From contig NZ_PHQQ01000010.1 in the NCBI RefSeq assembly GCF_002909235.1, positions 1 to 64,000 on the forward strand: a stretch of 64,000 nucleotides of DNA, written 5' to 3'. The stretch's first letter is position 1. The number at the start of each line of letters is the position of its first letter. Position numbers and translations under genes: made by a program. This stretch comes from Arenibacter catalasegens (GTDB taxonomy: Bacteria > Bacteroidota > Bacteroidia > Flavobacteriales > Flavobacteriaceae). The notes below the pieces were generated by a model, which had not been told where the DNA came from, did no database searches, and saw only the letters and a list, made by a program, of their open reading frames with translations. Of the stretch, positions 53,676-62,710 are shown in pieces.

Positions 53676-53691
53676 ACTATAACGTTATAGT
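53676..53691. promoter_or_regulatory. 16-bp perfect palindrome in a divergent promoter region
   Basis: ACTATAACGTTATAGT is its own reverse complement and lies between the divergent GMC (start 53592) and TIM-barrel lipoprotein (start 53727) genes. Its half-site GTTATAGT recurs twice upstream of the Tat Gfo/Idh/MocA gene at 5317-5351. It is a good candidate for a repressor or activator operator. Confidence 0.5.
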
Positions 53692-53726
53692 TATTGTTAA
53701 TCCTTGGATTTAATCTCAAACCTGAT

Positions 53727-54716
53727 ATGAAGTGTAAAAATTTAAAAATCAATGGAATTAAGGTAGTTTTATTTGCCTTATTAATAGGTGTTTTTTCTTG
53801 TAAGGAAGCTCCTAAGGAGCAGCCAAAGGATGTGGAGGCCTCTGAGTTATCCATGAAGGTTGCAGATCCATTTTTTAAATTGTCATTGGCCCAATGGTCC
53901 ATTCATAAAATGATACGTAATGATAACGTTGATCCTTATACATTTGCGGAGAAGGCAAAAAAATGGGGCTTTACCGGGCTCGAGTACGTAAGTCAATTAT
54001 ATAACCCTGAGTTGGAAAAAGCTAATTATTCCAAGGAGGCCATGGCTGCATTTGTCGAGAAATCTAATGCAGAGGCAAAAAAGTACGGTTTGCAAAATGT
54101 ATTGATTATGATCGATGGCCAAGGGAATTTGGCCGTAAGCGATGAGAAAGAAAGAAATGAAACCGTTGAAAAACACAAGATATGGGTGGATGCCGCTGCC
54201 GCAATGGGATGCCATGCAATTCGGGTAAACCTTAACGGAAGCAGCGTTCCGGAAGAGTGGAAAGCGAATGCCGTTGACGGACTTACCAAGTTGGCAACTT
54301 ATGCTAAAGGCAAGAATATTAATGTTTTGGTCGAAAATCACGGGGGCTTGTCTTCCAATGGCGCATTACATGCCGAAGTGATGGCAACTGTAAATATGGA
54401 TAATTGTGGAAGCCTTCCTGATTTTGGCAATTTCTGTATTGAGCGATCAAAGGATGGATGTGCCGAGGAATATGACAATTATAAAGGTATCAGTGAATTA
54501 ATGCCGTATGCCAAGGCGGTAAGTGCCAAATCCCACGATTTTGATGCGGATGGCAATGAAACTAAATTGGATTACCCTAGAATTCTTAAAATCGTTAAGG
54601 ATGCGGGTTATACTGGATATATAGGTGTGGAGTACGAAGGTAGTATTTTAGGCGAGGAGGACGGAATTCTTGCTACTAGGGATTTATTGATAAAGGCGGG
54701 TAAGGAACTTAATTAG
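53727..54716 (+). CDS. Lipoprotein sugar isomerase/epimerase-like TIM barrel
   Basis: About 329 residues starting MKCKNLKINGIKVVLFALLI at 53727, with a lipobox Cys in IGVFSCKEAP. An in-frame TTG at 53694 is less likely. The xylose-isomerase-like barrel shows FTGLEYVSQLYN, NVLVENHGGLSSNG (Glu), CGSLPDFGNFC (Asp) and YIGVEYEGS (Glu). It probably works in the periplasm on a sugar or keto-sugar. It is the first gene of an operon with the DinB-like, permease and Gfo/Idh/MocA genes (gaps 11-17 bp). Confidence 0.9.
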   Translation: MKCKNLKINGIKVVLFALLIGVFSCKEAPKEQPKDVEASELSMKVADPFFKLSLAQWSIHKMIRNDNVDPYTFAEKAKKWGFTGLEYVSQLYNPELEKANYSKEAMAAFVEKSNAEAKKYGLQNVLIMIDGQGNLAVSDEKERNETVEKHKIWVDAAAAMGCHAIRVNLNGSSVPEEWKANAVDGLTKLATYAKGKNINVLVENHGGLSSNGALHAEVMATVNMDNCGSLPDFGNFCIERSKDGCAEEYDNYKGISELMPYAKAVSAKSHDFDADGNETKLDYPRILKIVKDAGYTGYIGVEYEGSILGEEDGILATRDLLIKAGKELN

Positions 54717-54727
54717 TAGTGGATCCT

Positions 54728-55171
54728 ATGAAGGCCTTTTTTAATCAGCTGTTCGATTATAACTTTTATTGCAATAAGAAATTGATTGAAGAGTGCCAAA
54801 AGCTGGAAAATGTTCCAGATAGAACAATGGAGCTCTTCAGTCATATTTTAAATGCCCATCATATTTGGAATGCTAGAATTCTTGGAAAAAAGATTGAGTA
54901 TGATGTTTTTCAGTTACAATCTCCAAAGGATTGGGGAGACATACATTACGAAAATCAAAGAAGCTCTTTTGAGATAATAACCAATGTGGATGATCTTGAA
55001 AAGCGATTGGATTATGAGAATACCGAAGGAAGGTTGTTTACTAATACCATTCAAGATATGTTGTTTCACATTATAAACCATTCGACCCATCATAGGGCGC
55101 AAATTTCCATTGATTTTAGAAATAACGCCATTGAGCCTTTGGTCATGGATTATGCTTTTTATAAGCGATAA
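54728..55171 (+). CDS. DinB-family protein
   Basis: About 147 residues starting MKAFFNQLFDYNFYCNKKLI at 54728; a GTG at 54719 is possible but less likely. It is a four-helix DinB-like bundle with the three metal-binding His motif: HILNAHHIWNARIL and MLFHIINHSTHHRAQI. DinB-fold enzymes include thiol-dependent transferases and hydrolases of small molecules. Its place inside a sugar operon suggests a metabolic role, but none is known. Confidence 0.85.
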   Translation: MKAFFNQLFDYNFYCNKKLIEECQKLENVPDRTMELFSHILNAHHIWNARILGKKIEYDVFQLQSPKDWGDIHYENQRSSFEIITNVDDLEKRLDYENTEGRLFTNTIQDMLFHIINHSTHHRAQISIDFRNNAIEPLVMDYAFYKR

Positions 55172-55187
55172 ATATACCCTCTAAACC

Positions 55188-56417
55188 GTGAATGTAAAAA
55201 CCAAAGTGCAATTGTCCTTTATGATGTTTCTCGAATTCTTTATTTGGGGCGGTTGGTACGTAACACTTGGTACCTTTTTGGGGGAGAACCTTCAGGCCAC
55301 TGGAGCAGAAGCGGCAATGGCGTATTCAACGCAATCCTGGGGGGCAATTATTGCTCCTTTTATAGTTGGATTGATTGCCGATAGATATTTTAATGCGGAG
55401 CGAATTTTAGGTGTGTTACATCTTTTGGGAGCGGTGATGATGTGTCAAATGTATACCGCCGTGGACTTTGTCGGTTTTTACCCCTATGTACTTGGATATA
55501 TGATACTCTATATGCCTACTCTGGCCCTAGTGAATTCAATTTCCTTTAGTCAGATGAAAAATCCGGCCAAAGAATTTTCTTTTGTCAGGGTTTTTGGAAC
55601 CATAGGATGGATAGTGGCCGGATTAGTAATTAGCTATGCGTTTTTATGGGACTCCGAAACCTCCAGGGGAGAAGGCTTATTAAAAAACACCTTTTTAATG
55701 GTGGCTATCGCTTCGGCTGTTTTGGGACTTTTTAGTTTTACGTTGCCCAAAACACCTCCAAAAGTCAAAACTGATGAAAAGATATCGATTTCGAGTATTT
55801 TGGGACTGGATGCCCTGAAACTTTTGAAAGATAGAAATTTTTTGATATTTTTTGTTTCATCAATACTAATATGCATTCCCTTGGCCTTTTATTATCAAAA
55901 TGCCAATCCGTTTTTGTCGGAGGTTGGAATGGAAAACCCAACAGGTAAAATGACCATTGGGCAAGTTTCGGAAGTTTTATTTATGTTGCTGTTGCCATAT
56001 TTCTTTAAGAAATTCGGATTTAAAAACACCATGATTGCCGGAATGCTCGCCTGGACAATTAGATATCTCCTTTTTGCCTATGGAAATAACGGGGATTTGA
56101 CTTTTATGTTAATTTTGGGTATTGCCCTGCACGGTATTTGCTATGATTTCTTCTTTGTTTCCGGACAGATTTATACGGATTCAAAGGCGGGTGATAAATT
56201 TAAAAGTGCGGCACAAGGATTAATTACCTTGGCTACCTATGGTGTTGGGATGTTGATAGGTTTTTGGGTTGCAGGTAAAATAACAGATAGTTATTTACTG
56301 AGTGAAGGGTTGCACAGCTGGACGGATATCTGGACATTTCCTGCTATTTTTGCACTAGCGGCTATGGCGCTGTTCGCTATATTTTTTAAAAACGAAGAAG
56401 TAGAATATAAAGAGTAA
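55188..56417 (+). CDS. Nucleoside-permease-like MFS transporter (NupG/NHS family)
   Basis: A 409-residue, 12-helix transporter. The family opening is FMMFLEFFIWGGWYVTLGTF, followed by IVGLIADRYFNAER, and FVRVFGTIGWIVAGLVIS in the middle. NHS members carry nucleosides with protons, but related Bacteroidota proteins beside sugar genes may carry other polar compounds. It starts at GTG (55188), 16 bp after the DinB-like gene. It would bring the product of the periplasmic steps into the cell for the next gene's oxidoreductase. Confidence 0.88.
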   Translation: MNVKTKVQLSFMMFLEFFIWGGWYVTLGTFLGENLQATGAEAAMAYSTQSWGAIIAPFIVGLIADRYFNAERILGVLHLLGAVMMCQMYTAVDFVGFYPYVLGYMILYMPTLALVNSISFSQMKNPAKEFSFVRVFGTIGWIVAGLVISYAFLWDSETSRGEGLLKNTFLMVAIASAVLGLFSFTLPKTPPKVKTDEKISISSILGLDALKLLKDRNFLIFFVSSILICIPLAFYYQNANPFLSEVGMENPTGKMTIGQVSEVLFMLLLPYFFKKFGFKNTMIAGMLAWTIRYLLFAYGNNGDLTFMLILGIALHGICYDFFFVSGQIYTDSKAGDKFKSAAQGLITLATYGVGMLIGFWVAGKITDSYLLSEGLHSWTDIWTFPAIFALAAMALFAIFFKNEEVEYKE

Positions 56418-56434
56418 TTAGGAATAAATAGATT

Positions 56435-57571
56435 ATGGGTAAAAAAATTAGATTAGGAATTCTAGGGGGTGGAGGAGACTCTCTAATTGGGGTGTTACAC
56501 CGAGTGGCATCACAGATTAATGATAATTACGAAATTGTTGGTGCTGTTTTTAACCCGGATTTTGAAGCGAATGTTGCTTTTGCCGAGGAGATAGATGTGC
56601 CTACCAATAGGATTTATAAGGATTTTGATACCTTGGTGGAAGAGGAATTAAAACTCCCTAAGGAAGAACGTATTCAGGTATGTTCAATACTTACCCCTAA
56701 CTTTTTGCATTTTCCAATGGCTAAAAAGTTGTTGGAAAACGGGTTTCATGTAATTTGTGAAAAGCCCATGACCACTACCTACGAGGAGGCTAAAATATTA
56801 CAGGCCACCTTGGAAAAAGCCAAAACTGTTTTTGCGGTTACCCATACCTATACCGGGTATCCTATGGTTAGACAAATGCGGGAGATGATAAAGGACGGTG
56901 CTATTGGGAAAGTACACAAGGTAGATGCACAATATTATCAGGGATGGATCAACTCCATCATACATGATAAGGCTAAACGGTCTACGGTTTGGAGATTGGA
57001 CCCTAAAAAGGCAGGGATTAGTTCGTGTATGGGAGATATTGGGGTACACGCCTTTAATATGATCGAATATACAACCGGCATGGCCATAAAGTCTATTTTG
57101 GCAGATTTCAATTATTTATATGAAGATAACCAGATGGATGTAGACGGTACAGTTCTGATCCGTATGGGAAATCATGTGAAAGGGGTTATTCGATCTAGTC
57201 AGGTGGCTACAGGGGAAGAAAACAGACTTTCCATTGCTGTTTACGGAGAAAAGGGTGGCCTTAGATGGGAGCAAGAAAATCCCAATTATCTTTATGTCTT
57301 AAGTGATGATAAACCCCTTCAGGTATATAAGCCTGGTCATGCATATAATTCCAAATTATCCTTGAATGGAACTAAATTGCCTCCTGGACATCCTGAAGGT
57401 ATTTTTGATTCTATGGCCAATATCTATTTAGGTGTTGCAAGGGCAGTTAGAGGTGAAAAATATAACGATGGAGAATTTCCTACAATGATGGATGGTGTAC
57501 GTGGTCTGGATTTTATTGAGAGCACGGTAGAGTCCAACAAAAATGGGAATGTTTGGGTCGATTTGAAATAA
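56435..57571 (+). CDS. Cytosolic Gfo/Idh/MocA-family oxidoreductase
   Basis: A 378-residue NAD(P)-dependent enzyme without signal peptide. The Rossmann glycine motif is LGILGGGGDSLIG and the classical EKP motif is CEKPMTTTYEEAKILQ (Lys about 108). The substrate-domain signature with the catalytic Asp-x-x-x-His appears in MGDIGVHAFNMIEY. It oxidises or reduces a sugar-like substrate, and could reduce a 3-keto sugar back or oxidise at another carbon. It is the last gene of the operon, closed by a perfect palindromic terminator. Confidence 0.93.
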   Translation: MGKKIRLGILGGGGDSLIGVLHRVASQINDNYEIVGAVFNPDFEANVAFAEEIDVPTNRIYKDFDTLVEEELKLPKEERIQVCSILTPNFLHFPMAKKLLENGFHVICEKPMTTTYEEAKILQATLEKAKTVFAVTHTYTGYPMVRQMREMIKDGAIGKVHKVDAQYYQGWINSIIHDKAKRSTVWRLDPKKAGISSCMGDIGVHAFNMIEYTTGMAIKSILADFNYLYEDNQMDVDGTVLIRMGNHVKGVIRSSQVATGEENRLSIAVYGEKGGLRWEQENPNYLYVLSDDKPLQVYKPGHAYNSKLSLNGTKLPPGHPEGIFDSMANIYLGVARAVRGEKYNDGEFPTMMDGVRGLDFIESTVESNKNGNVWVDLK

Positions 57572-57590
57572 TTAATATTTGATTGATATA

Positions 57591-57617
57591 AAAATGGCCG
57601 CAATTGCGGCCATTTTT
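57591..57617. terminator. Bidirectional terminator, perfect palindrome
   Basis: AAAATGGCCGCAATTGCGGCCATTTT is fully self-complementary, with T runs on both sides. It can end both the rightward operon and the convergent ASCH gene. Confidence 0.92.
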
Positions 57618-57643
57618 TATGAAAATATTTTAAGTTAAAGAGA

Positions 57644-58105
57644 TTATCCGTACACCTTTTCAAATTCCACGCAAACTACGATGGTACTATCTCTGGGAAC
57701 ACGGTCGTAAGGTGCCAGTTCACGGGTAAAATAATCCCAATGGTATTTTTTCCAGTACTCAAGACTTTTGTCGCCCATGCCTTCCAATTGTACATAATCT
57801 TTGGTAATGCTGAAAAATGGTTTCAGCTTTACAGCGGTAGTCCTTATAATGCACTTGGCTTTGCCGTTCCAATCTGTAATTATCATAAAAGCACCTATTT
57901 TGGGTAGTGGCTCCTTTCGGTTTTGAAGACCCAATAAGGAAAAAGAGGTCGCTTTTTTAATATCCTTTATAATTAAACCCACAAAGTGGTCTGCGTCTTG
58001 TTCATTGTCGCTAAAGTGAAGCACTTTGGGTGCTTCTACAAAAGCAAATTCTAGGTGGGCATCCAAAAAATCCCCCCACATATTTCTAGCCGAAGCATTG
58101 TCCAT
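57644..58105 (-). CDS. ASCH-domain protein
   Basis: A 153-residue protein of the ASCH (PUA-like) superfamily. The ASCH ligand-binding region shows LPKIGAFMIITDWNGKAKCI and IRTTAVKLKPFFSI, and the C-terminal strand is VVCVEFEKVY. ASCH domains bind RNA or small nucleic-acid-like ligands, and some are nucleases or amidohydrolases on modified cytidine. The function in this sugar locus is unclear; it may simply be a neighbour. It is convergent with the Gfo/Idh/MocA operon. Confidence 0.8.
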   Translation of the reverse strand: MDNASARNMWGDFLDAHLEFAFVEAPKVLHFSDNEQDADHFVGLIIKDIKKATSFSLLGLQNRKEPLPKIGAFMIITDWNGKAKCIIRTTAVKLKPFFSITKDYVQLEGMGDKSLEYWKKYHWDYFTRELAPYDRVPRDSTIVVCVEFEKVYG

Positions 58106-58166
58106 TCTAATTAGGTCTAAGTTTTAACAGTAACGGTAAAATACATTAATTATTTCTCGAAGGATG

Positions 58167-59870
58167 TTATGAAAATTTGCCCTCTTTCAATTGTTTGGCT
58201 GCATGATTTGCCGCCCTGGCTGTAAATGCCATATAAGTCAATGACGGATTTACACAATTGGAGGAGGTCATAAAAGCACCATCGGTGACATAAACATTGG
58301 GAACTAGATGCACTTGATTATTTTTATTCAAGATGGAAGTTTTGGGATCATGCCCCATTCTGGCGCCACCCATTTCATGTATGCCCAATCCCGGCCAGGA
58401 AGATTCCTCATAGGACTGTACATCCTTAAATCCAGCCGCTTCAAACATTTCTACGATAACTTTTTTGATATCCTTGCGCATATTCAACTCGTTTTCCTTG
58501 AATTCAACATCAAACGCCAATTGTGGAAGTCCCCATTTATCTTTTTCAGTAGGGCTTAAGGTGACCCTGTTGTCGTCATATGGCAGGAATTCTCCAAATC
58601 CGGTAACACCGATTGTCCAATGACCGGGCTTTAGAATACTTTCTTTGAGTTCTTTTCCATATCCCAATTCCCCAATGGCTTCCGACCAATCGCCTCTACT
58701 GGCCGTACCTTGATATCCGAATCCACGAATATACCCATCACGCTTGGTCTTTTTGTCCATATTTACGAATCGGGGAATATAAAAACCATTGGCACGGCGA
58801 CCTTTATAATATTTGTCCAAATAACCATCTACTTTAGCGGTTGCCCCTAATTTATAATGATGGTCCATAATCCCTCTACCTAAGGCATCCGAGTCATTTC
58901 CAAGACCGTTAGGGAAGCGTTCACTTTTTGATTGCAATAAAATACCGACAGAAGCCATGGCTGAAGCACAAAGAAAGATAATACGGGCTTTGAACTCCAC
59001 TTTTTCGTTGGTCTCCGTATCTATGACTTTTACTCCGGTCGCTCTTTTTGTTTTATCATCATAGACGACCTCGTACACAATGGAATTGGGTCTGAGCGTC
59101 ATATTACCAGTTCTTTCTGCGGCTGGCAAAGTGGATGAATTACTGCTAAAATAGCCTCCGAAAGGGCAGCCACGCCAGCACCTATCTCGATTTTGACACA
59201 CTCCACGACCTTCGAAATCTGCATTTGGATTTGTAATGTGTGCCGTACGACCAATGGTCACCAAACGACCATCGTCAAATTTTTCTTCGATAGATTTTTG
59301 AAAGTCTTCTTCTACACAATTCAATTTCATGGGGGGTTGAAATTTGCCATCCGGCAATTGTTTTAGCCCGAGGGCTTGACCACTGACCCCTATATATTCT
59401 TCAACTTTGTCATACCATGGCGAAATGTCCCTATATCTAACAGGCCAATCAACACTGATGCCCTCTTTTTTATTGGCTTCAAAATCAATGTCACTCCAAC
59501 GGTAACTCTGTCTGCCCCATGTTAAGGAACGCCCACCGACCTGATATCCTCTTATCCAATCGAATCGTTTGGTTTGAACATAAGGATGCTCCAAATCGTT
59601 CACAAAGAAATGCTTATTGCTCTGATCTGGTGCCCAATTCAACCTACTTTGTATGTGATATTTCTCCTTATCCGATTTAGATAATTTGCCTTTTAATGGG
59701 TAATCCCAGGGGTCATCGTTCATGGTGGGGTAATCCTCGATATGCTTAACCATTCGTCCTCTTTCCAGCACCAAAGTCTTTAACCCATTCTCACAAAGTT
59801 CTTTAGCTGCCCAACCTCCACTAATTCCGGTACCTACAACAATGGCATCAAATATTTCACTTTGATTCAT
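58167..59870 (-). CDS. GMC-family FAD-dependent oxidoreductase, second paralogue
   Basis: A 567-residue close relative of the GMC protein encoded at 51880-53592 and of the same layout: AIVVGTGISGGWAAKELCEN, VLERGRMVKHIEDYP, the Cys block CQNRDRCWRGCPFGGYFSS, and C-terminal IHEMGGARMG (His) and CVNPSLTYMAF (Asn). It has no signal peptide and no small-subunit gene beside it. It may share the one at 51233-51880, or remain in the cytosol. Its 5' region is divergent from the TIM-barrel/DUF1080 operon, mirroring the first GMC locus. Confidence 0.93.
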   Translation of the reverse strand: MNQSEIFDAIVVGTGISGGWAAKELCENGLKTLVLERGRMVKHIEDYPTMNDDPWDYPLKGKLSKSDKEKYHIQSRLNWAPDQSNKHFFVNDLEHPYVQTKRFDWIRGYQVGGRSLTWGRQSYRWSDIDFEANKKEGISVDWPVRYRDISPWYDKVEEYIGVSGQALGLKQLPDGKFQPPMKLNCVEEDFQKSIEEKFDDGRLVTIGRTAHITNPNADFEGRGVCQNRDRCWRGCPFGGYFSSNSSTLPAAERTGNMTLRPNSIVYEVVYDDKTKRATGVKVIDTETNEKVEFKARIIFLCASAMASVGILLQSKSERFPNGLGNDSDALGRGIMDHHYKLGATAKVDGYLDKYYKGRRANGFYIPRFVNMDKKTKRDGYIRGFGYQGTASRGDWSEAIGELGYGKELKESILKPGHWTIGVTGFGEFLPYDDNRVTLSPTEKDKWGLPQLAFDVEFKENELNMRKDIKKVIVEMFEAAGFKDVQSYEESSWPGLGIHEMGGARMGHDPKTSILNKNNQVHLVPNVYVTDGAFMTSSNCVNPSLTYMAFTARAANHAAKQLKEGKFS

Positions 59871-59922
59871 TCTATATTTCTTGTATTAATTCTGATGCTT
59901 TTCCTATATTTATGACTTCGCA

Positions 59923-59943
59923 TTTGTAGGCATAGGCTACAAA
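59923..59943. promoter_or_regulatory. Inverted repeat in divergent GMC/TIM-barrel region
   Basis: TTTGTAG (59923-59929) and CTACAAA (59937-59943) are separated by 7 bp between divergent genes starting at 59870 and 60014. The size fits a dimeric regulator operator. Confidence 0.45.
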
Positions 59944-59952
59944 CATTAAATA

Positions 59953-59968
59953 TAGGATTTTTATCCTA
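59953..59968. promoter_or_regulatory. Second inverted repeat in the same divergent region
   Basis: TAGGAT-TTTT-ATCCTA (59953-59968) lies 9 bp right of the previous inverted repeat, 45 bp before the TIM-barrel start codon. It could be a second operator or a start-site-proximal hairpin. Confidence 0.4.
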
Positions 59969-60013
59969 AATGTTAACAATGGTTATTTTCAATTACACTT
60001 AATAAAATTTAAA

Positions 60014-61066
60014 ATGAAGACAATTAAAGGGCCGGCAGTATTTTTAGCACAATTTGTAGATGAAAAAGCACCATTCAATTCATTGGATGGCATGTGTAAA
60101 TGGGCATCCGATTTGGGATATAAGGGAATTCAAATACCTACTTGGGTCGATTTTCTTATCGATTTGGATAAAGCTGCCGAGAGTCAGACCTACTGTGATG
60201 AATTAAAGGGAAAGATAAATTCCTACGGACTTGAGATTACGGAGTTGTCTACGCATTTGCAAGGACAATTAGTGGCAGTGAATCCTGCTTACGATTTGAT
60301 GTTTGATAATTTTGCGCCCGATAAAGTAAAAAATAATCCCAAGGCCCGTACCGAGTGGGCAGTAGATACTGTTAAAAAAGGAGCTACAGCAAGTAGAAGA
60401 CTTGGTCTTAATTCGCATGCCACCTTTTCTGGTTCTTTATTATGGCATACGGCCCATCCATGGCCACAGAGACCAGCGGGATTGGTAGAAATGGGCTTTG
60501 AAGAACTGGCCAAAAGATGGTTGCCTATCCTAAATCATTTTGACAAGGAAGGTGTGGACGTATGCTACGAAATTCATCCTGGTGAAGATCTACATGATGG
60601 GGATACTTTTGAACGCTTTTTAGCTGCTACCGGAAATCACAAAAGGGTCAATATTCTTTACGACCCAAGCCATTTTGTACTTCAACAATTGGACTACATT
60701 GCTTATATAGACCATTACCATGAGTTCATAAAATCATTTCACGTTAAGGATTCTGAATTTAACCCAACTGGTAAGAAGGGTGCTTTTGGTGGATTTAACG
60801 ATTGGGGAGACAGGGCTGGAAGATATCGCTCTCTAGGCGACGGACAGATAGATTTTAAAACCATTTTCTCTAAATTAACACAGTATGGCTGTGATGTTTG
60901 GGCAGTAATGGAATGGGAATGCTGCATAAAAAGTCCAGAACAAGGGGCACGGGAAGGAGCCAAGTTTATCCAAGACCATATCATAGAGGCTACAGAAAAG
61001 ACCTTTGATGATTTTGCCGGCGCTGCAATAGATAAAACAGTACTGAAGAAGATATTAGGAATATAA
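60014..61066 (+). CDS. Sugar phosphate isomerase/epimerase-like TIM barrel, cytosolic
   Basis: A 350-residue barrel without signal peptide. Likely metal ligands are the Glu in DVCYEIHPGEDL, the Asp-x-x-His in ILYDPSHFVL, His in IKSFHVKDSEF, and the last Glu in AVMEWECC. This set matches the AP-endonuclease-2-like isomerases and epimerases (IolE/Hyi group), several of which act on keto-sugars. The following two genes (DUF1080 lipoproteins) are 17 and 19 bp apart, so the three form one operon. Confidence 0.9.
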   Translation: MKTIKGPAVFLAQFVDEKAPFNSLDGMCKWASDLGYKGIQIPTWVDFLIDLDKAAESQTYCDELKGKINSYGLEITELSTHLQGQLVAVNPAYDLMFDNFAPDKVKNNPKARTEWAVDTVKKGATASRRLGLNSHATFSGSLLWHTAHPWPQRPAGLVEMGFEELAKRWLPILNHFDKEGVDVCYEIHPGEDLHDGDTFERFLAATGNHKRVNILYDPSHFVLQQLDYIAYIDHYHEFIKSFHVKDSEFNPTGKKGAFGGFNDWGDRAGRYRSLGDGQIDFKTIFSKLTQYGCDVWAVMEWECCIKSPEQGAREGAKFIQDHIIEATEKTFDDFAGAAIDKTVLKKILGI

Positions 61067-61083
61067 AATTAATATAGAAGAAA

Positions 61084-61860
61084 ATGAAAAAATTAATTTT
61101 CAGTGCCTTGATAGCTGTTATGGTTGTTGGCTGTAAGGATAAAACGGATAAAAAGAACATGGACTTAGACTCAGATCCCATGACTAATTCTGAGCAAGGA
61201 ACTCCACCTCCACAAGCTCCTATTGAAGGGGAATGGCAGGTACTTTTTGACGGGACCAATTTTGATGCATGGAAACGGTATTTGGAAGATGGTGTTGGGG
61301 ATGCATGGAAGATTGAGGACGGTGCCATGGTGTACTATCCACCCAAGGACCGCAAAAAGGGAGAGAAATACAATTTAGTAACCAAGGAAGACTTTACCAA
61401 CTTTGTACTATCCGTAGACTGGAAAATTTCAGAGGGTGGGAACAGTGGTATTTTTTGGGGAGTTAAGGAAGTTCAAAGCCTGCCGGAAGCCTACCACTCT
61501 GGGCCAGAAATTCAGGTATTGGACAATGAAAAACACCCTGACGCCAAAAATGGAACTACCCATCAGGCCGGTGCTTTATATGACATGATAGCCCCGAGTA
61601 TAGATGCCACAAAACCGGTTGGGGAATGGAATACCTGTGTAATTACCATAAACCATAAAACCAATAAAGGTAATGTAGTTTTGAATGGTACAGAGGTAGC
61701 TTCTTTCCCTGTTCATGGTGAGGAATGGGAGGCCATGATTGCCAAATCCAAATTTAAAGGATCAGAGCATTTTGGTAAATATATGACCGGACGAATTGGA
61801 TTGCAAGATCATGGGGACAAGGTGTACTTTAAAGGCATCAAAATAAAAACATTGGACTGA
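61084..61860 (+). CDS. DUF1080 (3-keto-disaccharide hydrolase) lipoprotein
   Basis: A 258-residue lipoprotein (lipobox Cys in MVVGCKDK). The single DUF1080 jelly roll begins WQVLFDGTNFDAWKRY and has the conserved core GGNSGIFWGVKEV, HSGPEIQVLDNEKH, QAGALYDM and the last strand IGLQDHGDKVYFKGIKIK. The family (PF06439) contains enzymes that split 3-keto-glycosides by elimination or hydrolysis, probably with a metal held by the conserved Glu, Asp and His. Its periplasmic face and operon partner TIM barrel fit such a role. Confidence 0.92.
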   Translation: MKKLIFSALIAVMVVGCKDKTDKKNMDLDSDPMTNSEQGTPPPQAPIEGEWQVLFDGTNFDAWKRYLEDGVGDAWKIEDGAMVYYPPKDRKKGEKYNLVTKEDFTNFVLSVDWKISEGGNSGIFWGVKEVQSLPEAYHSGPEIQVLDNEKHPDAKNGTTHQAGALYDMIAPSIDATKPVGEWNTCVITINHKTNKGNVVLNGTEVASFPVHGEEWEAMIAKSKFKGSEHFGKYMTGRIGLQDHGDKVYFKGIKIKTLD

Positions 61861-61879
61861 TCCAATATTAATTAAGTAT

Positions 61880-62710
61880 ATGAAATTGAGACTTGTTTAT
61901 ACCTTCTTTCTATTGATTTTGGTTTTTGCCTGTAAAGAAAAAGTTGCGGAGGATACATTGGAGCTAAAAGATTCAAAGGAAATTGAGGAAGGAATTGTAG
62001 TACATGGGGAATACTCAGGTGCAGAACCAACAACTCCGGAGGGGACCGAATTTTATAAACCGGTTCCTCCTGTGGTAAATCCTTTTGATCCCATTAAGAG
62101 AGCTCCCAGTGATGCTATTATTCTCTTTAGTGGAGGAAATTTGGACAATTGGATTACTACTAAAGACAGTACAGCAGCCAAGTGGATTGTTAACAAGGAC
62201 GGTAGTATGACGGTCAACAACAAGACAGGGGATATACAGACAGTACAAAACTTTGGGAGTATGCAATTGCATCTTGAATGGAAATCTCCTGCAGAAATTC
62301 AGGGAAAACAACAAAGTAGGGGTAATAGTGGTGTTTTTCTTCAGGGCTTGTACGAGGTACAGGTCTTGGACAACAATGATAACGATACCTATGTAAACGG
62401 GCAAGTGGGGTCTGTATACAAGCAACATACCCCCCTTGCCATGGCATCTGTGCCCACTGGGGAATGGAATACCTATGATATTATTTATCATGCACCGGAA
62501 TTCAATAAAGACGGGAAAAAGATTAAATCGGGAACTGTAACTGTAATACACAATGGTGTCCTTGTGCAGGACAATGTTGAAATTAAGGGAACCACTCCTT
62601 ATATTGGCTGGCCCAAAAATCCAGCCCATGGAAAAGGTCCTTTAAAACTGCAGGATCATGGGGACAATAGTAGGGTAAGTTATAGGAATATCTGGGTAAG
62701 GGAACTTTAG
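61880..62710 (+). CDS. Second DUF1080 lipoprotein
   Basis: A 276-residue lipoprotein (lipobox Cys in VFACKEK). After a linker of about 60 residues the DUF1080 domain starts DAIILFSGGNLDNW, with RGNSGVFLQGLYEVQVLDN, GSVYKQHTPLAM and LKLQDHGDNSRVSYRNIWVR. It differs from the first in lacking the extra loop before the QVLDN strand, so substrate range may differ. It is the last clear gene of the TIM barrel-DUF1080-DUF1080 operon, although a small frame starts directly after its stop. Confidence 0.92.
   Translation: MKLRLVYTFFLLILVFACKEKVAEDTLELKDSKEIEEGIVVHGEYSGAEPTTPEGTEFYKPVPPVVNPFDPIKRAPSDAIILFSGGNLDNWITTKDSTAAKWIVNKDGSMTVNNKTGDIQTVQNFGSMQLHLEWKSPAEIQGKQQSRGNSGVFLQGLYEVQVLDNNDNDTYVNGQVGSVYKQHTPLAMASVPTGEWNTYDIIYHAPEFNKDGKKIKSGTVTVIHNGVLVQDNVEIKGTTPYIGWPKNPAHGKGPLKLQDHGDNSRVSYRNIWVREL

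Noticed and set aside
62015-62629. 204-codon minus-strand frame over the second DUF1080 gene
   Set aside because: Long but antisense to a clear lipoprotein gene; composition rich in His, Cys and Arg as in shadow frames.
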